This document shows, piece by piece, positions 1 to 9,467 of a stretch of 64,000 nucleotides of DNA. Within the stretch, counting starts at the first letter, position 1; each line of letters starts with the position of its first letter. Origin of the DNA: Clostridia bacterium (GTDB taxonomy: Bacteria; Bacillota; Clostridia; Christensenellales; Pumilibacteraceae); contig JAAWDP010000007.1 of assembly GCA_022793815.1 (NCBI GenBank), positions 1 through 64,000 of the forward strand, written 5' to 3'. The notes beneath the pieces are model-generated. The model ran no database searches. It was not told the DNA's origin and was given only the letters and a program-made list of their open reading frames with translations. The translations under genes were made by a program, and so were the position numbers.

Positions 1-298
1 AAGACATTTACTTCGATACTTCCTTCTTTACTCGACGATTTCGCATGTTCTATGTTTCTTTATGCTTCTTACTCGTTCTCGCTTTTCTTCTCGTTTCAAT
101 GTTTACTTTCTTTTCTCTCTTTGCAGTTGTCAATGTACGAATGATGCGAATCTTTTTCAAACCCCGAAGGGTGTAAAAAAAGCATAATGGTATTCACGAC
201 AGTTAATATCCGATTATGCCAGCGGTATTGTATATTCAATACATGGTTGCCGAACTTTGTCCGACTCTGATTCGCAAAGGCCGTCACTTACGGACAGC
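1..298 (-). other. 5' leader of a leftward transcript, possibly an rRNA operon leader
   Basis: No credible gene lies in the first 430 bases. Read leftward, a strong promoter at 305-333 starts a transcript of about 298 nt that leaves the window. It contains small hairpins (around 275-298 and 160-175) and, near 113-133, the string CATTGACAACTGCAAAGAG. This resembles the boxA-like CTTTGAAAACTG element that precedes rRNA genes in Firmicutes, and it is followed by an A/G-rich unstructured stretch as in rrn leaders. The identity of the downstream gene is inference because it is outside the window. The 63-codon open frame inside (96-287) has no recognisable features. Confidence 0.35.
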
Positions 299-304
299 CT
301 ATAT

Positions 305-333
305 ATGATACCACACTATAATATAAATGTCAA
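305..333 (-). promoter_or_regulatory. Sigma-A promoter, leftward
   Basis: On the minus strand TTGACA (333-328) is separated by 17 bases from TATCAT (310-305). It lies just downstream of the EFR1 gene terminator and fires toward the left edge. Confidence 0.6.
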
Positions 334-380
334 CGATTTTTAATAAAGTTTTTTAAAAATTTTTTAGCTTTGAAAACAGC

Positions 381-411
381 AAAAAAACCGACGGGCAAAT
401 GCCAGTCGGTT
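381..411 (-). terminator. Intrinsic terminator of the EFR1/epimerase unit
   Basis: Minus-strand hairpin AACCGAC...GTCGGTT followed by a run of seven T, 22 bases after the stop of the EFR1 gene. Confidence 0.8.
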
Positions 412-432
412 ATAAAGCCGTTATTTTAATAT

Positions 433-1353
433 TTATTCCGCCTCGGTTTCACTTTCGCTTTCGCAAAATTCCTGCGTTGCCGCCTTTTCTTTGCAGTAAG
501 CGAAATATTTGTCATAGGCTTTGCGGCAGAAATCCCTGTGTTTTTCGTCCGTACCGATAACTTTCGGCGTTTTCAGCTCGCCTATGCATTCGGTAAACGA
601 ATAAGCCCCGTTTACGCGCCACTTATCGAAAAGACCTATCTTTACCGCGTCTTTCGGGCAATGCAGGGAACAGCGCATACACATAAGGCATTTGTTGCCG
701 AATTTGAATTTGCCGTCTTTGAACGAAATGTTTTTTGCGGGACAGTTTTCGATGCAACGATTGCAATGCACGCAGGCGTCCGTCACTTTATACCATCTGC
801 CGTTGAACTTTCCGCCCCATTGCTGAATACGCAAAACTCCCGCGGCGACGCCGCCGAACGGCGGATATTTCTGCTTGACTTCGTCTCCGCGCAGAATTTC
901 GCGGCAATCGACGGGTATGACGGATTTCGCCGCAGCCCACATCGAATTCGCCATTTCGTCGCTGTGACGGAAAATTATATTGTACGGCATTACATAGTGG
1001 TATTCGTTGGTAAGCACATAGCCGCGTTTTTTCAGAATTTTTTTCAATTTCACTGACGAAGCGTTATTCATGGCAAGCGGTTCGCCCGACGTTTTCAACA
1101 CGAACGTGCGAATGGGTTTTGCCTGCCTGACAAGACGCTTTGCGAATGCCAGCACTATATTAGGCGCATTGAATCCGTATATGGGATAGGCTATGCCGAA
1201 AAAATCGCAGCCGCTCGGGTCTGTTTCGCCCTTGGCATTTTCTATATTTTTTATTTCCGCTTCGACGTTTTCGGTTTCAAACGCCCTTGCGTATTCTTCG
1301 GCTATCCGCTTGGTATTGCCCGTACCCGAAAAGTACCATATCACCGCTTTCAT
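433..1353 (-). CDS. EFR1-type flavodoxin/ferredoxin fusion protein
   Basis: A 306-aa cytoplasmic redox protein. The N-terminal half is flavodoxin-like, with the FMN phosphate-binding loop FSGTGNTKRIAEEY at about residues 7-20. The C-terminal half carries two 4Fe-4S motifs, CVHCNRCIENCP and CLMCMRCSLHCP. Proteins of this architecture (EFR1 family) are presumed to pass low-potential electrons between FMN and iron-sulfur clusters; the partner is unknown. I start it at 1353 rather than an upstream ATG at 1377, because this ATG overlaps the TGA of the preceding epimerase gene as ATGA, a typical translational coupling. The two genes form an operon closed by the terminator at 381-411. Confidence 0.85.
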   Translation of the reverse strand: MKAVIWYFSGTGNTKRIAEEYARAFETENVEAEIKNIENAKGETDPSGCDFFGIAYPIYGFNAPNIVLAFAKRLVRQAKPIRTFVLKTSGEPLAMNNASSVKLKKILKKRGYVLTNEYHYVMPYNIIFRHSDEMANSMWAAAKSVIPVDCREILRGDEVKQKYPPFGGVAAGVLRIQQWGGKFNGRWYKVTDACVHCNRCIENCPAKNISFKDGKFKFGNKCLMCMRCSLHCPKDAVKIGLFDKWRVNGAYSFTECIGELKTPKVIGTDEKHRDFCRKAYDKYFAYCKEKAATQEFCESESETEAE

Positions 1354-2909
1354 TCGGCTGCGTCCCCTTTGTCCCAAGACACCTCTGCGAAATTTCTGTC
1401 GAGTTCGTATCGGCGGTCCTCGTCTTTGCCGTGCGAATCGTACCAGATTTGCGCCCAGATTTTATCCTTTTTGCACAGACGGTCGAAATCCCAGACAAGG
1501 CTTTTGTAAACCGGATTGTACCAATGCCCCGCTCTGAGTACAGTATACGCGCTGGCGGTGAACTTTTCTCCGTCCTGCGTTTCCCATTCGAGGTCGCGGT
1601 ACACGTCGCCTTTTTCGAAATTTTCGCTGAGCAGTTTTCCGCCGTGTCCTTGCGCAACCGACTTCAAATCGCTTTCGCAGATTTCGGAATCCGACTTCGA
1701 AAAATCGAATCCGTAGTCTATTTCGGTAGGAACGGTACGCAATTTCTCGTAATCTATGTCCGCTCCGTCCGCCCTGCCCTCACATAAGAGGTCGAAATTG
1801 TCCCATTTTCTCGGAAGAGCGTCATAATTTTCCTTTCCGCCGAAATAAGCCGCCAGTCTCTGCGTATCGCCGTGTTTTGCCCAGTATGCGGGCGCATTGT
1901 AATTTTTAAACAGCTTCTTGATTGCCGCCGAACGGATAATGCCTTTCGGAACGATTTTGCCGAGCGCATAGGCAGGATGCAGTTTGGCAATGTGATTCCA
2001 ATAATCCTTTACGCTCTGAGTTTGATATTCGAACAGTTCTTCGAGCGCTTCGCCGTCGGTAAACCACAATCCGTGGAAATTCCGTGTCGCGTTGTAATAG
2101 GGCCGGAAAAAGTCCTTTGCAGAGCCGCCTATGATTTTAAATCCGTCGTTCAGAGTATCGTACCCGGTTATGCGGTTTTGCGCGCCGCCGCCGAGGTTGA
2201 AACACTTTTTCCAAAACTTGCCGCCGAGGTCCTCTTCCGTGTCTTTCTTTAAAATGTTCGCTATGAGAAGACCGCTGTCATGCGCGGTAGCCCATTCGAG
2301 CGGTGAATTGAAGCACGTATGGAACATGAGTCCGTCGCTCATATTATCCGAAAGCATGTTGTCGTGCAGCATGGCGGTCTGACGGATAACCGCCCATTTC
2401 GCGATTTTGGATTGCAGTACGCAGAACTCGCCGCGCAGTTTCGTCGCGGCGTAAACGTCGAACGGCGAAACAAGCAGCGGGTCTCCCACTCTGCCCCAGG
2501 GGTGAAGATGATTTCGGTTGCCGTAAAGAGCCATCGTGGAAATATGTATGAACTTAGGCTGATTTTGGGTTATCTTTTCCACTGCCGAGACAAGAGTTCG
2601 CGCACCGATTTCGTTGGCTTCGACAGCCGCTTTAGGATTGAAATCGGATACGGGCGGAATCACCGCCCCCATGTTTATAACGTAATCGCAATCCGACGCC
2701 AGACGCGCGCAAACATTTTCGTCGGCAACCGAACCTATTATTACTTCGGTTTTATTTTTAAGCGGCTTGCATTTTTTCAAAAGCTTTTTTATGTTTTCGG
2801 GCGAACGCGAAAGCAGTTTGATATGTTCGATTTTTTCGTCCATCGCGCAAAGCTGCTCCATGACGGCGCGACCCATGTTTCCTGTTGACCCGGTTATAGC
2901 CAATCTCAT
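1350..2909 (-). CDS. NAD(P)-dependent epimerase/dehydratase-like protein (extended SDR) with long C-terminal extension
   Basis: A 519-aa protein whose first ~330 residues look like an extended short-chain dehydrogenase. There is a Rossmann dinucleotide loop TGSTGNMG at residues 6-13 and a Ser/Tyr-x3-Lys-like region (STMALYG, then DVYAATKLRGE). The C-terminal ~190 residues have no domain I recognise and include Trp-rich stretches. The substrate is unknown; a sugar- or steroid-like substrate is possible for the family. It is coupled by a 4-base overlap to the downstream EFR1 redox gene, which suggests a joint redox reaction, but this is inference. Confidence 0.7.
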   Translation of the reverse strand: MRLAITGSTGNMGRAVMEQLCAMDEKIEHIKLLSRSPENIKKLLKKCKPLKNKTEVIIGSVADENVCARLASDCDYVINMGAVIPPVSDFNPKAAVEANEIGARTLVSAVEKITQNQPKFIHISTMALYGNRNHLHPWGRVGDPLLVSPFDVYAATKLRGEFCVLQSKIAKWAVIRQTAMLHDNMLSDNMSDGLMFHTCFNSPLEWATAHDSGLLIANILKKDTEEDLGGKFWKKCFNLGGGAQNRITGYDTLNDGFKIIGGSAKDFFRPYYNATRNFHGLWFTDGEALEELFEYQTQSVKDYWNHIAKLHPAYALGKIVPKGIIRSAAIKKLFKNYNAPAYWAKHGDTQRLAAYFGGKENYDALPRKWDNFDLLCEGRADGADIDYEKLRTVPTEIDYGFDFSKSDSEICESDLKSVAQGHGGKLLSENFEKGDVYRDLEWETQDGEKFTASAYTVLRAGHWYNPVYKSLVWDFDRLCKKDKIWAQIWYDSHGKDEDRRYELDRNFAEVSWDKGDAAE

Positions 2910-3014
2910 TTCGTTTCGTCCTTCCTCTGTTTTTCGGCTCGGTTCTTCCGAGCGCGTTTACCGTATCAATTTACCATAAACCGATTTTTTTGTCAAATTT
3001 ATAAAGGGTACATG

Positions 3015-3044
3015 TAAAAAAGACGGCGTATATTGCCGTCTTTT
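3015..3044 (-). terminator. Intrinsic terminator of the helicase-nuclease gene
   Basis: Minus-strand hairpin AAAGACGGC-loop-GCCGTCTTT followed by T's, starting 18 bases after the stop codon at 3062. Confidence 0.8.
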
Positions 3045-3061
3045 CGACCTGTTTCTTTATA

Positions 3062-6000
3062 TTAAAGCGATGCGTTTTTGCGCTCTTCCGCCGCCGCCAG
3101 TATGCGTGCGATTTGCCCTTTCTCGTCATGCCACCACTTCTGCGACCAAACGCGGTAAATCTTCCAGCCCCGAAGCGCAAGATAACGCAGGCGATGTATG
3201 TCGCGCTCTCTCGCATTGGGCAGACGCTCGTAAAGTCCGTCGTCGCACTCTATGCCGAGAAGATATTTTCCGCCGTCGCCTTTTACAGCCAAATCGACTT
3301 TGTATCTGCCCATGCCGACGTTTCGTTCTATTTCAAGACCTTCGTTTTCGAGCGCGGCGCAAACTTTGTCCGCAAACACCGCGTTTCCCTTTTCGTCTTG
3401 TGTATTATCCGACCGGGCAAACGATTCGAGCACGGCTTTCGCTCCGTCCGTATCTCCGTTGCTGACCGCATACGCATATTCCAAATATTTTTTGAAAATA
3501 TACGGACCTTCGTTTTTGAGGTCGTCGGTTTTCAATTGGTCGGGCGTTATGCTGGTTATGATGTGGATTTTACGTTTTGCACGCGACACCGCGACATTGA
3601 GTCGGTTTTCGCCGCCGTTTTGGTTGAGCCAGCCGAAATTGCGTATCATTTTGCCGTTTGCCGTTTTCGCATAAGCCGTGGAAAAAATTATAACGTCCCT
3701 TTCGTCGCCCTGTACGTTTTCTATGTTTTTGACAAACAGTCCGACGTCTTCTCCGTTTTGGGTGCGGTTTTCCTCTTCTTTGAGCGCGGTTCCGAAGCGA
3801 CGGTCCTTTACGCTTTCTTTATCGAGCATGTCGCGAACCAAATCGCGCTGACTGCTGTTGAAAGTTATTACGCCTATGGTTTCTTTGCGCTCTTTATCCG
3901 AAAGATATTTTTTCAGAAGCGCGACCACGGCTCGGGCTTCGGCGAAATTGCGCCTGTCCTCCCAAAGTCCGTCTTCCACCTTCTTCACGCTTATCGGCGG
4001 CTGCGCGGGACGCGATGTGTTCGGCGAAATGTTGAGCCTGCCCTTATAGAATGCATAATTCGAGAACGCTATCAGCTCTTCGTATTTCGAACGGTAATGA
4101 TAATCGAGCAAGACTTCGGGGAAACGGAATCTTGCCAAATCGAGCAGACTTTCCTCTTCGAGCGCGGCGTCTGTATCCTCGTCCGATTCTTCCATTTCCA
4201 ATCGTCCGTCACCGAGCGACGAAGGTCGCAGTTGTTTGTGGTCGCCGGCTATCACGACTTTTTTCGCACGCGCTATCGCAGGCACTCCGCGTTCGATGTA
4301 TATCTGCGACGCCTCGTCGAATATGACAAGCGAGAAAAGCCCGTTTTCCAGCGGAAGCAATTCGGATACGGCTTCGGGCGTCATAAGCCAGATTTTCAGT
4401 CCTTTGAAAAGTTCGAAACCAAACTTGTTTACAAACCGCGACACGCTCCACTTGCGTTTGCCGTCCATTATTCTCAGCATTTCGCCCTTGCGTTTACCTG
4501 CGGATATATTATCCGCGAAATTCTCACTAAGCACCGATTTGAACCGTTCGCGGCATTCGTCCTTTTTCACGGCAAGCAGATTGCATACGTCGCGCACCGT
4601 TATGTCGAATGTTTCCAATGCACCGAGCACTTTGCGGTTATTGCTTTCGAATTCGGTAATATAGCGGTAGGCTATATAATCGCGCAAATCGCGGCATAAT
4701 TTTTTCACGGGTTCGCCCGTTTGTACGTGAATGTTGTATACGCATCCGAAGTAAAGTTTTTGAGCCGCGCTCAGATGTTCGCAGGCGGATTCGAGAGAGC
4801 GCATGCGTTCGTACTCTTTAAAGCCGTTATACAATTCGGTCGGGTCCTTGAAAAAGCGCTTGGCAAGTTTGCCGTCCGTACTCGTGAAATATTTTTTCAA
4901 AATCGGTTTTAACGCTTTGCGGTATTTTCCGCCGCCGAAAAGCCGTCCGAACAAACCCTTGCCGGCAAAGGAAACATACTCGTCGACTGCCCCGTCTATT
5001 TCCTTTAATGCGCCCGTAACCTGCATGCCGCTCAAATCGGATACGGTCTGCGCCAGCCACGGATATTTCTCGCTTAAAGCATATCTGTCAAGGCATGTTT
5101 GCAAAAGCAAGTCGTCGCAAAACCATTCGCAGATTTCGACTATGCTGTCGTAGCCGAGTTCGGAAAGCTGTTTGCATATATTCGATGCAAATACTTTCAG
5201 TCTGTCCGCATCCGCTTTTTTAAACGGGTTTTCGAAATTGTCGTCGTATATTCTGCTCAGAGGCGCGCCGCAGGAACTGTCGTAAAACATTTTTTCCGCA
5301 ATGTTTTCGAGGTGCGCAAGCCGTTGCTCGATTCTGTCCGAGGCGGCATTGAATTTACTTTCGTCGAACTTTGTTTTTTCCGAACAGGCAAACACTTTCG
5401 CCAAGCTCTCGTAAAAAACTTCTTTATCCTTAACGTCGCCTATCATTACGGCATAACGCGACAGATTCCCGAGCCTCGAATATATAACGTCGAGAGCGGC
5501 TTTTTTCTGCGAAACCATAAGTACATTGCCGCCCTCGTTTACGCAGTCGGCTATCATAGAAGTTATGACCTGCGACTTACCCGTACCCGGCGGCCCCTGC
5601 AAAACCAGCCTGTCGGTTTTGTCTATATTGATTATCGCGCTTTCCTGCGAACTGTTGAGGTCGTTTATATAATTGAGTCCGCGCTCGGACGGCGGAGTGA
5701 TGTCGGCGCTGTCGCCCGCGCTCTCGCTGTCGGAATAGATATCTCTCTCCTCGGGCGAACAAAGCAAATCGCCGAGTATTTCGTTTACGGTATCGCTTTC
5801 TATGAGTGCGCGGAAATCTTGTTGCAACGCATCGGAATACAGCGAAAACCTTCCCACTACGGCATTTTCCACAAGCTCGAACTGTCCTTCGCGGTATTTC
5901 GGAAACTTTGCGGCGGTATACGAAACGAACTTTTTGATTCCCGAACCGGGCTTCTTTTCCATCTGCAAACCGTAAGATGCAAAATATTCGATTACGTCGT

Positions 6001-6808
6001 CGAGGAACTTATATTGACGCACCTCTTCCACGACGTTGTTTTCCACCGCGGCGTTCTTGCCCGTAAACTTGAAATGCGTGAGCACGAGCGCACTGTTGAA
6101 TACCACGTCTTTATCCGTTTCCAGCTCCAAACACACGCTCTCGGGCGTAACCGCAAGCGTGCACGGAAACAGTGCAAGCGGCGCGCGAACCGTGAAATCC
6201 TCACCGACCATTTTTCCCTGAATAAAAGGATATCCCACATACAGCGTGGATTCGCCGCTTTCGCGCTTTATGCGCTGCGACTCGCGGTCCAAGGTTTTGA
6301 ATTCGCCGAAACGCTTTTCGTTTTCCACGGCGTCGCCCACCGACATATCAAGCACTTTGATTTTGGCGCCCCGTTCCTGTTTTTTCAAAAACTCCACGAT
6401 TTTAAAACCGCTCAAATTTCCCGCTTCTTCGCTTACGACAAGGTCGACGCCGTAGCGCGGAGAAAGTTTCGGCATATACAGCAATCTGTTTCTGCGGTTT
6501 ATGTTTACAAGACGGTTTTCCAGGTTTTTCAGAGTTTCGCGGACATACGGCACCATTACCTCGCTTGCCGACATGCGTTGGCGATGATACTCGCCGAGGA
6601 TTTCCATAAACTCGTCGCCGTATTTTTGTTCGAACGTTTTACCGAGTCCCGAAACATAGGTGAGTTCCTTTTTTGTTTTCGGACGCAGGCGCGCAAGCTC
6701 CCAAAGCGCGGCATCGGTACACACAAGCGACTTATTTCCGCTTTCGGAAGGACGTCGTCTTATCTCGTCCCTCTTTTCGGTAAGCTGTTTCAATAATTCT
6801 CCGTCCAT
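3062..6808 (-). CDS. HRDC-DUF4011-SF1 helicase-Vsr/MTES_1575-like nuclease (probable defence protein)
   Basis: A 1248-aa multidomain protein. Residues ~28-77 read as an HRDC domain. The DUF4011-type region follows (LENRLVNINRRNRLLY near residue 95). An SF1 helicase core has Walker A GPPGTGKS at about residue 404 and Walker B VIFDEAS at about 826, with later helicase motifs such as NVAVSRAKRK. The last ~90 residues look like a Vsr/MTES_1575 PD-(D/E)XK nuclease (YKVDLAV...LLGIECDDG). DUF4011-helicase-Vsr proteins have been reported as single-gene anti-phage candidates; that role is inferred here. The ATG at 6808 has GAGAGG five bases upstream; the GTG at 6814 would overlap that ribosome site. 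It is transcribed after the MATE gene with a 19-base gap. Confidence 0.8.
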   Translation of the reverse strand: MDGELLKQLTEKRDEIRRRPSESGNKSLVCTDAALWELARLRPKTKKELTYVSGLGKTFEQKYGDEFMEILGEYHRQRMSASEVMVPYVRETLKNLENRLVNINRRNRLLYMPKLSPRYGVDLVVSEEAGNLSGFKIVEFLKKQERGAKIKVLDMSVGDAVENEKRFGEFKTLDRESQRIKRESGESTLYVGYPFIQGKMVGEDFTVRAPLALFPCTLAVTPESVCLELETDKDVVFNSALVLTHFKFTGKNAAVENNVVEEVRQYKFLDDVIEYFASYGLQMEKKPGSGIKKFVSYTAAKFPKYREGQFELVENAVVGRFSLYSDALQQDFRALIESDTVNEILGDLLCSPEERDIYSDSESAGDSADITPPSERGLNYINDLNSSQESAIINIDKTDRLVLQGPPGTGKSQVITSMIADCVNEGGNVLMVSQKKAALDVIYSRLGNLSRYAVMIGDVKDKEVFYESLAKVFACSEKTKFDESKFNAASDRIEQRLAHLENIAEKMFYDSSCGAPLSRIYDDNFENPFKKADADRLKVFASNICKQLSELGYDSIVEICEWFCDDLLLQTCLDRYALSEKYPWLAQTVSDLSGMQVTGALKEIDGAVDEYVSFAGKGLFGRLFGGGKYRKALKPILKKYFTSTDGKLAKRFFKDPTELYNGFKEYERMRSLESACEHLSAAQKLYFGCVYNIHVQTGEPVKKLCRDLRDYIAYRYITEFESNNRKVLGALETFDITVRDVCNLLAVKKDECRERFKSVLSENFADNISAGKRKGEMLRIMDGKRKWSVSRFVNKFGFELFKGLKIWLMTPEAVSELLPLENGLFSLVIFDEASQIYIERGVPAIARAKKVVIAGDHKQLRPSSLGDGRLEMEESDEDTDAALEEESLLDLARFRFPEVLLDYHYRSKYEELIAFSNYAFYKGRLNISPNTSRPAQPPISVKKVEDGLWEDRRNFAEARAVVALLKKYLSDKERKETIGVITFNSSQRDLVRDMLDKESVKDRRFGTALKEEENRTQNGEDVGLFVKNIENVQGDERDVIIFSTAYAKTANGKMIRNFGWLNQNGGENRLNVAVSRAKRKIHIITSITPDQLKTDDLKNEGPYIFKKYLEYAYAVSNGDTDGAKAVLESFARSDNTQDEKGNAVFADKVCAALENEGLEIERNVGMGRYKVDLAVKGDGGKYLLGIECDDGLYERLPNARERDIHRLRYLALRGWKIYRVWSQKWWHDEKGQIARILAAAEERKNASL

Positions 6809-6827
6809 AGACACCTCTCTTTATTTT

Positions 6828-8273
6828 TTACTCCGGCTGCAAACTCCGTTCGCCGTCTTTTGTTTCGGCGATTTCCTTTTGCAGACGCCGCCGTTTCATT
6901 GCCCCGAGTTCTTTTTTCGATACTACTATGTAACAAATCAAATGAACCAGCGCGGTCACAGCCCACGAAACGGGAAAGGACAGATACAAAATACCGAGAG
7001 TGGGTACAGCCCTGAAAAGCGTAAACACCCAAACGATACGCAGTCCGCACACTCCGACAACCGATACCAGCATAGGCATAAACGAATGTCCTATTCCTCG
7101 CAGTCCGCCGACAAGCACTTCCATTACACCGCACAGACAGTACGGAATCAAGGTATACAGCAGTCGTTCGACGCACAGTTTCACGACCTCGGGATTCGTA
7201 TTGTAAATTCGGCACAGCACGCCGCCGAGCATATAGACCGCGCAGCCGAGCACCGCTCCCACAACAACGACTATCGCCGTACATTGCAGCAATATAAGAT
7301 TTATATTTTCGTGTTTGTCCGCGCCGTAGTTCTGACCTATAAACGTAAGGCATGCCTGCGAAACGGAGTTCATGGATACATACACGAAACCTTCTATGTT
7401 CGAGGCGGCGGCATTGCCTGCCATTGCCACATCGCCGAATCCGTTTATAGACGATTGTATGACCACGTTGGAAAGCGAAAAAATCGTTCCCTGCAATCCC
7501 GCGGGCAAGCCTATTTTGACTATTTCAATGAGTTCTCTTTTGTGTATTTTGAGTTTTTTGAAACTCAGCGGCGGATAGCGTTTGCCGATTTTAAGCCAAA
7601 TCACGACCAGCACCGCCGCGACGCCCTGCGCCGTTATCGTCGCTATTCCCACGCCTGCCACGCTCATGTGAAATACTATCACGAGCAGCAGATTAAGCCC
7701 CACGTTGGCTATTCCCGCAAACGCAAGAAAAACAAGCGGACGTTTGGTATCGCCGCACGCCCGCATAACCGACGCGCCGAAATTGTAAAGTACCAGAAAG
7801 GGCATGCCGAGAAAGTATATGCGCAGATACAGCGTAGCGGACGGTAGCACGTTTGCGGGGGTAGACATTATTTTCAGCATATAACCCGACAAAAAGAACC
7901 CCGCCGCGCCTATAACTATGCCGCCTATCACGCTGAGCAGTATTGCCGTATGTTCGACGCGAGCCGCCTTTGCCGCATCCTTTGCGCCGACGCACCTTGC
8001 CATTGCGGAAAGCGCGCCCACGCTCAGCCCGAGAAAAAGGTTTGTTATCAAATTCACAAGAGCGCCCGTCGAGCCGACCGCCGCCATTGCGCTGTCGCAC
8101 TCCTGAGGCGTTCCGGCAAACCGTCCTACTACGATTATGTCCGACGCATTGTACAGGAGCTGCAACACCCCCGTAAGTATCAGCGGCAACGTGAACCCGA
8201 TTATTTTTTTCAGCAGCGGACGCGAGCAGAAATCCTCCTCGCGCCGCCGTCTTTCTTTGAGCGTTCTTTCCAT
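6828..8273 (-). CDS. MATE family multidrug/sodium antiporter
   Basis: A 481-aa integral membrane protein with about 12 predicted hydrophobic helices in the two-fold repeat typical of MATE exporters. The N-terminal motif LPLILTGVLQLLYNASDIIV matches the family. MATE proteins export cationic drugs or metabolites using a Na+ or H+ gradient; the substrate cannot be read from sequence. The start has an AAGGA site and its own promoter at 8299-8328. The C-terminus is rich in Lys/Glu and likely cytoplasmic. The helicase-nuclease gene follows closely and may be co-transcribed. Confidence 0.85.
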   Translation of the reverse strand: MERTLKERRRREEDFCSRPLLKKIIGFTLPLILTGVLQLLYNASDIIVVGRFAGTPQECDSAMAAVGSTGALVNLITNLFLGLSVGALSAMARCVGAKDAAKAARVEHTAILLSVIGGIVIGAAGFFLSGYMLKIMSTPANVLPSATLYLRIYFLGMPFLVLYNFGASVMRACGDTKRPLVFLAFAGIANVGLNLLLVIVFHMSVAGVGIATITAQGVAAVLVVIWLKIGKRYPPLSFKKLKIHKRELIEIVKIGLPAGLQGTIFSLSNVVIQSSINGFGDVAMAGNAAASNIEGFVYVSMNSVSQACLTFIGQNYGADKHENINLILLQCTAIVVVVGAVLGCAVYMLGGVLCRIYNTNPEVVKLCVERLLYTLIPYCLCGVMEVLVGGLRGIGHSFMPMLVSVVGVCGLRIVWVFTLFRAVPTLGILYLSFPVSWAVTALVHLICYIVVSKKELGAMKRRRLQKEIAETKDGERSLQPE

Positions 8274-8298
8274 TTAAGCATTTGTCCTTCAAGCCCTT

Positions 8299-8328
8299 AT
8301 TATAACGCCGACTCGGAGTTTTTGTCAA
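8299..8328 (-). promoter_or_regulatory. Sigma-A promoter for the MATE gene
   Basis: Minus-strand TTGACA (8328-8323), 18-base spacer, TATAAT (8304-8299), giving a 5' leader of about 20 bases before the MATE start codon. Confidence 0.65.
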
Positions 8329-8342
8329 GCGGAGAGCCTTTG

Positions 8343-8376
8343 AAAAAAGGCGGCGCAAGCAAAAACCTGCGCCGCC
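8343..8376 (-). terminator. Intrinsic terminator of the lipoprotein gene
   Basis: GC-rich minus-strand hairpin GGCGGCGCAGG...CTTGCGCCGCC followed by six T, 16 bases after the lipoprotein stop codon. Confidence 0.85.
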
Positions 8377-8391
8377 CCGAATCCTTTTAGG

Positions 8392-9395
8392 TTAATTTGC
8401 TGCGCCGCCGTCCTCGGCAACCGCGGTAACGGATTTCGCAAAGCGAAGTACATCCGTTTCGAAAAAAGCATAACTGTCCGCTTCCGTAAAATACATGAAT
8501 ATATAGCCGTCGCCGTTGAAAACATACAGCGCGATATATCCGATATCCACCTCGTCGTAAACTTTCGCATACGAATATTTTACGCCTGCCGCCGTCACAC
8601 CGGACGAATAGGTCAGCTCGCTTTCGAGAAGAAGGTTCACGGCAAGTTGCAGTTCTTCCAAACTCTCTACTACTATCGGTTCTTCGTCGGGATTGTCAGA
8701 ACGGGTGCTTTCTACGGATATTTTCATTCCGCCGTTACTGTACTCGCCCGCCATCTCCTCATAAGTGGAATTGAGCGTGAACTTTATTCCCTGATATTCG
8801 AAATCTTTGTCGGTAACTCCGTCGAACTTGCCTATTCCGTCGGTGGTGACAAGAGATGCGGCATACTTTTCGACGTCTGCTTTCATGCCTCCGTCGTAAT
8901 CGGATTTTTCGAGGCTGAACGAAACTTCGTAGAAGAAGTTGGGGTCCTCATAGCATGCTTCGTACTGAATGAGGCTCATGTTGTATCCGTCGTCATACGT
9001 GAATGCAAACGTGGCGTAGTATGTAGGCTCTTCCACGTACTCTATCTTTTTGTTTTCGGAGTACAGTTCGCGCACGACTTTTGCGAAACCGGGCAAATCG
9101 AATGCATTGAATTTTGCCATTTCGGATTTCGGCACTTTCGCGCCGACAACAAGCATGCCCGATTTGCTGTCGCGGTACTTGAATATGGTACCCTGCGTAA
9201 CGGGGTCGTCGCTTTCCAAATCTTCGGCTTTAATCGATTCCTTTTTGAATCCGCTGTTCAGCGTAATACTGACGCCTTCCTCGTAAATACCTTATCTTCC
9301 ACTCCAAAACCGAAACAGGAAAAAGCGGTAAGCGACAGAAAAGCAACCGCAGCAAGACAAATGCCTACGGTAATTGCTGTAATCCTTTTTCTCAT
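8392..9395 (-). pseudogene. Lipoprotein gene broken by a frameshift near 9290
   Basis: Two frames together make one secreted lipoprotein of about 333 residues. An ATG at 9395 (ribosome site AGGAG upstream) opens a signal peptide beginning MRKRITAITVG with the lipobox LTAFSC, and runs into a stop near 9257. The rest (stop at 8392) lies in another frame that opens at about 9290 with GIYEEGVSITLNSGFKKE. The shift equals loss of one base. The large frame alone could only start at a TTG at 9219 and would have no signal peptide. The mature part has no recognised domain; it is acidic and Tyr-rich. Either a recent mutation, a sequencing/assembly error, or phase switching; no slippery heptamer or long homopolymer is visible at the junction. 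Confidence 0.7.
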
Positions 9396-9467
9396 AACTT
9401 CAATCTCCTATACAATAAAATTTTATGCTATATAAAATCGCGGTTTACGCGGTGATTTTTTACGGCT

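Noticed and set aside
96-287. 63-codon minus-strand open frame
   Set aside because: It lies inside the predicted leader, lacks a ribosome site and has low-complexity basic content at its end.
9257-9300. Programmed frameshift in the lipoprotein gene
   Set aside because: No X XXY YYZ heptamer, stimulator or stem-loop is visible at the junction, so simple mutation or sequence error is more likely.
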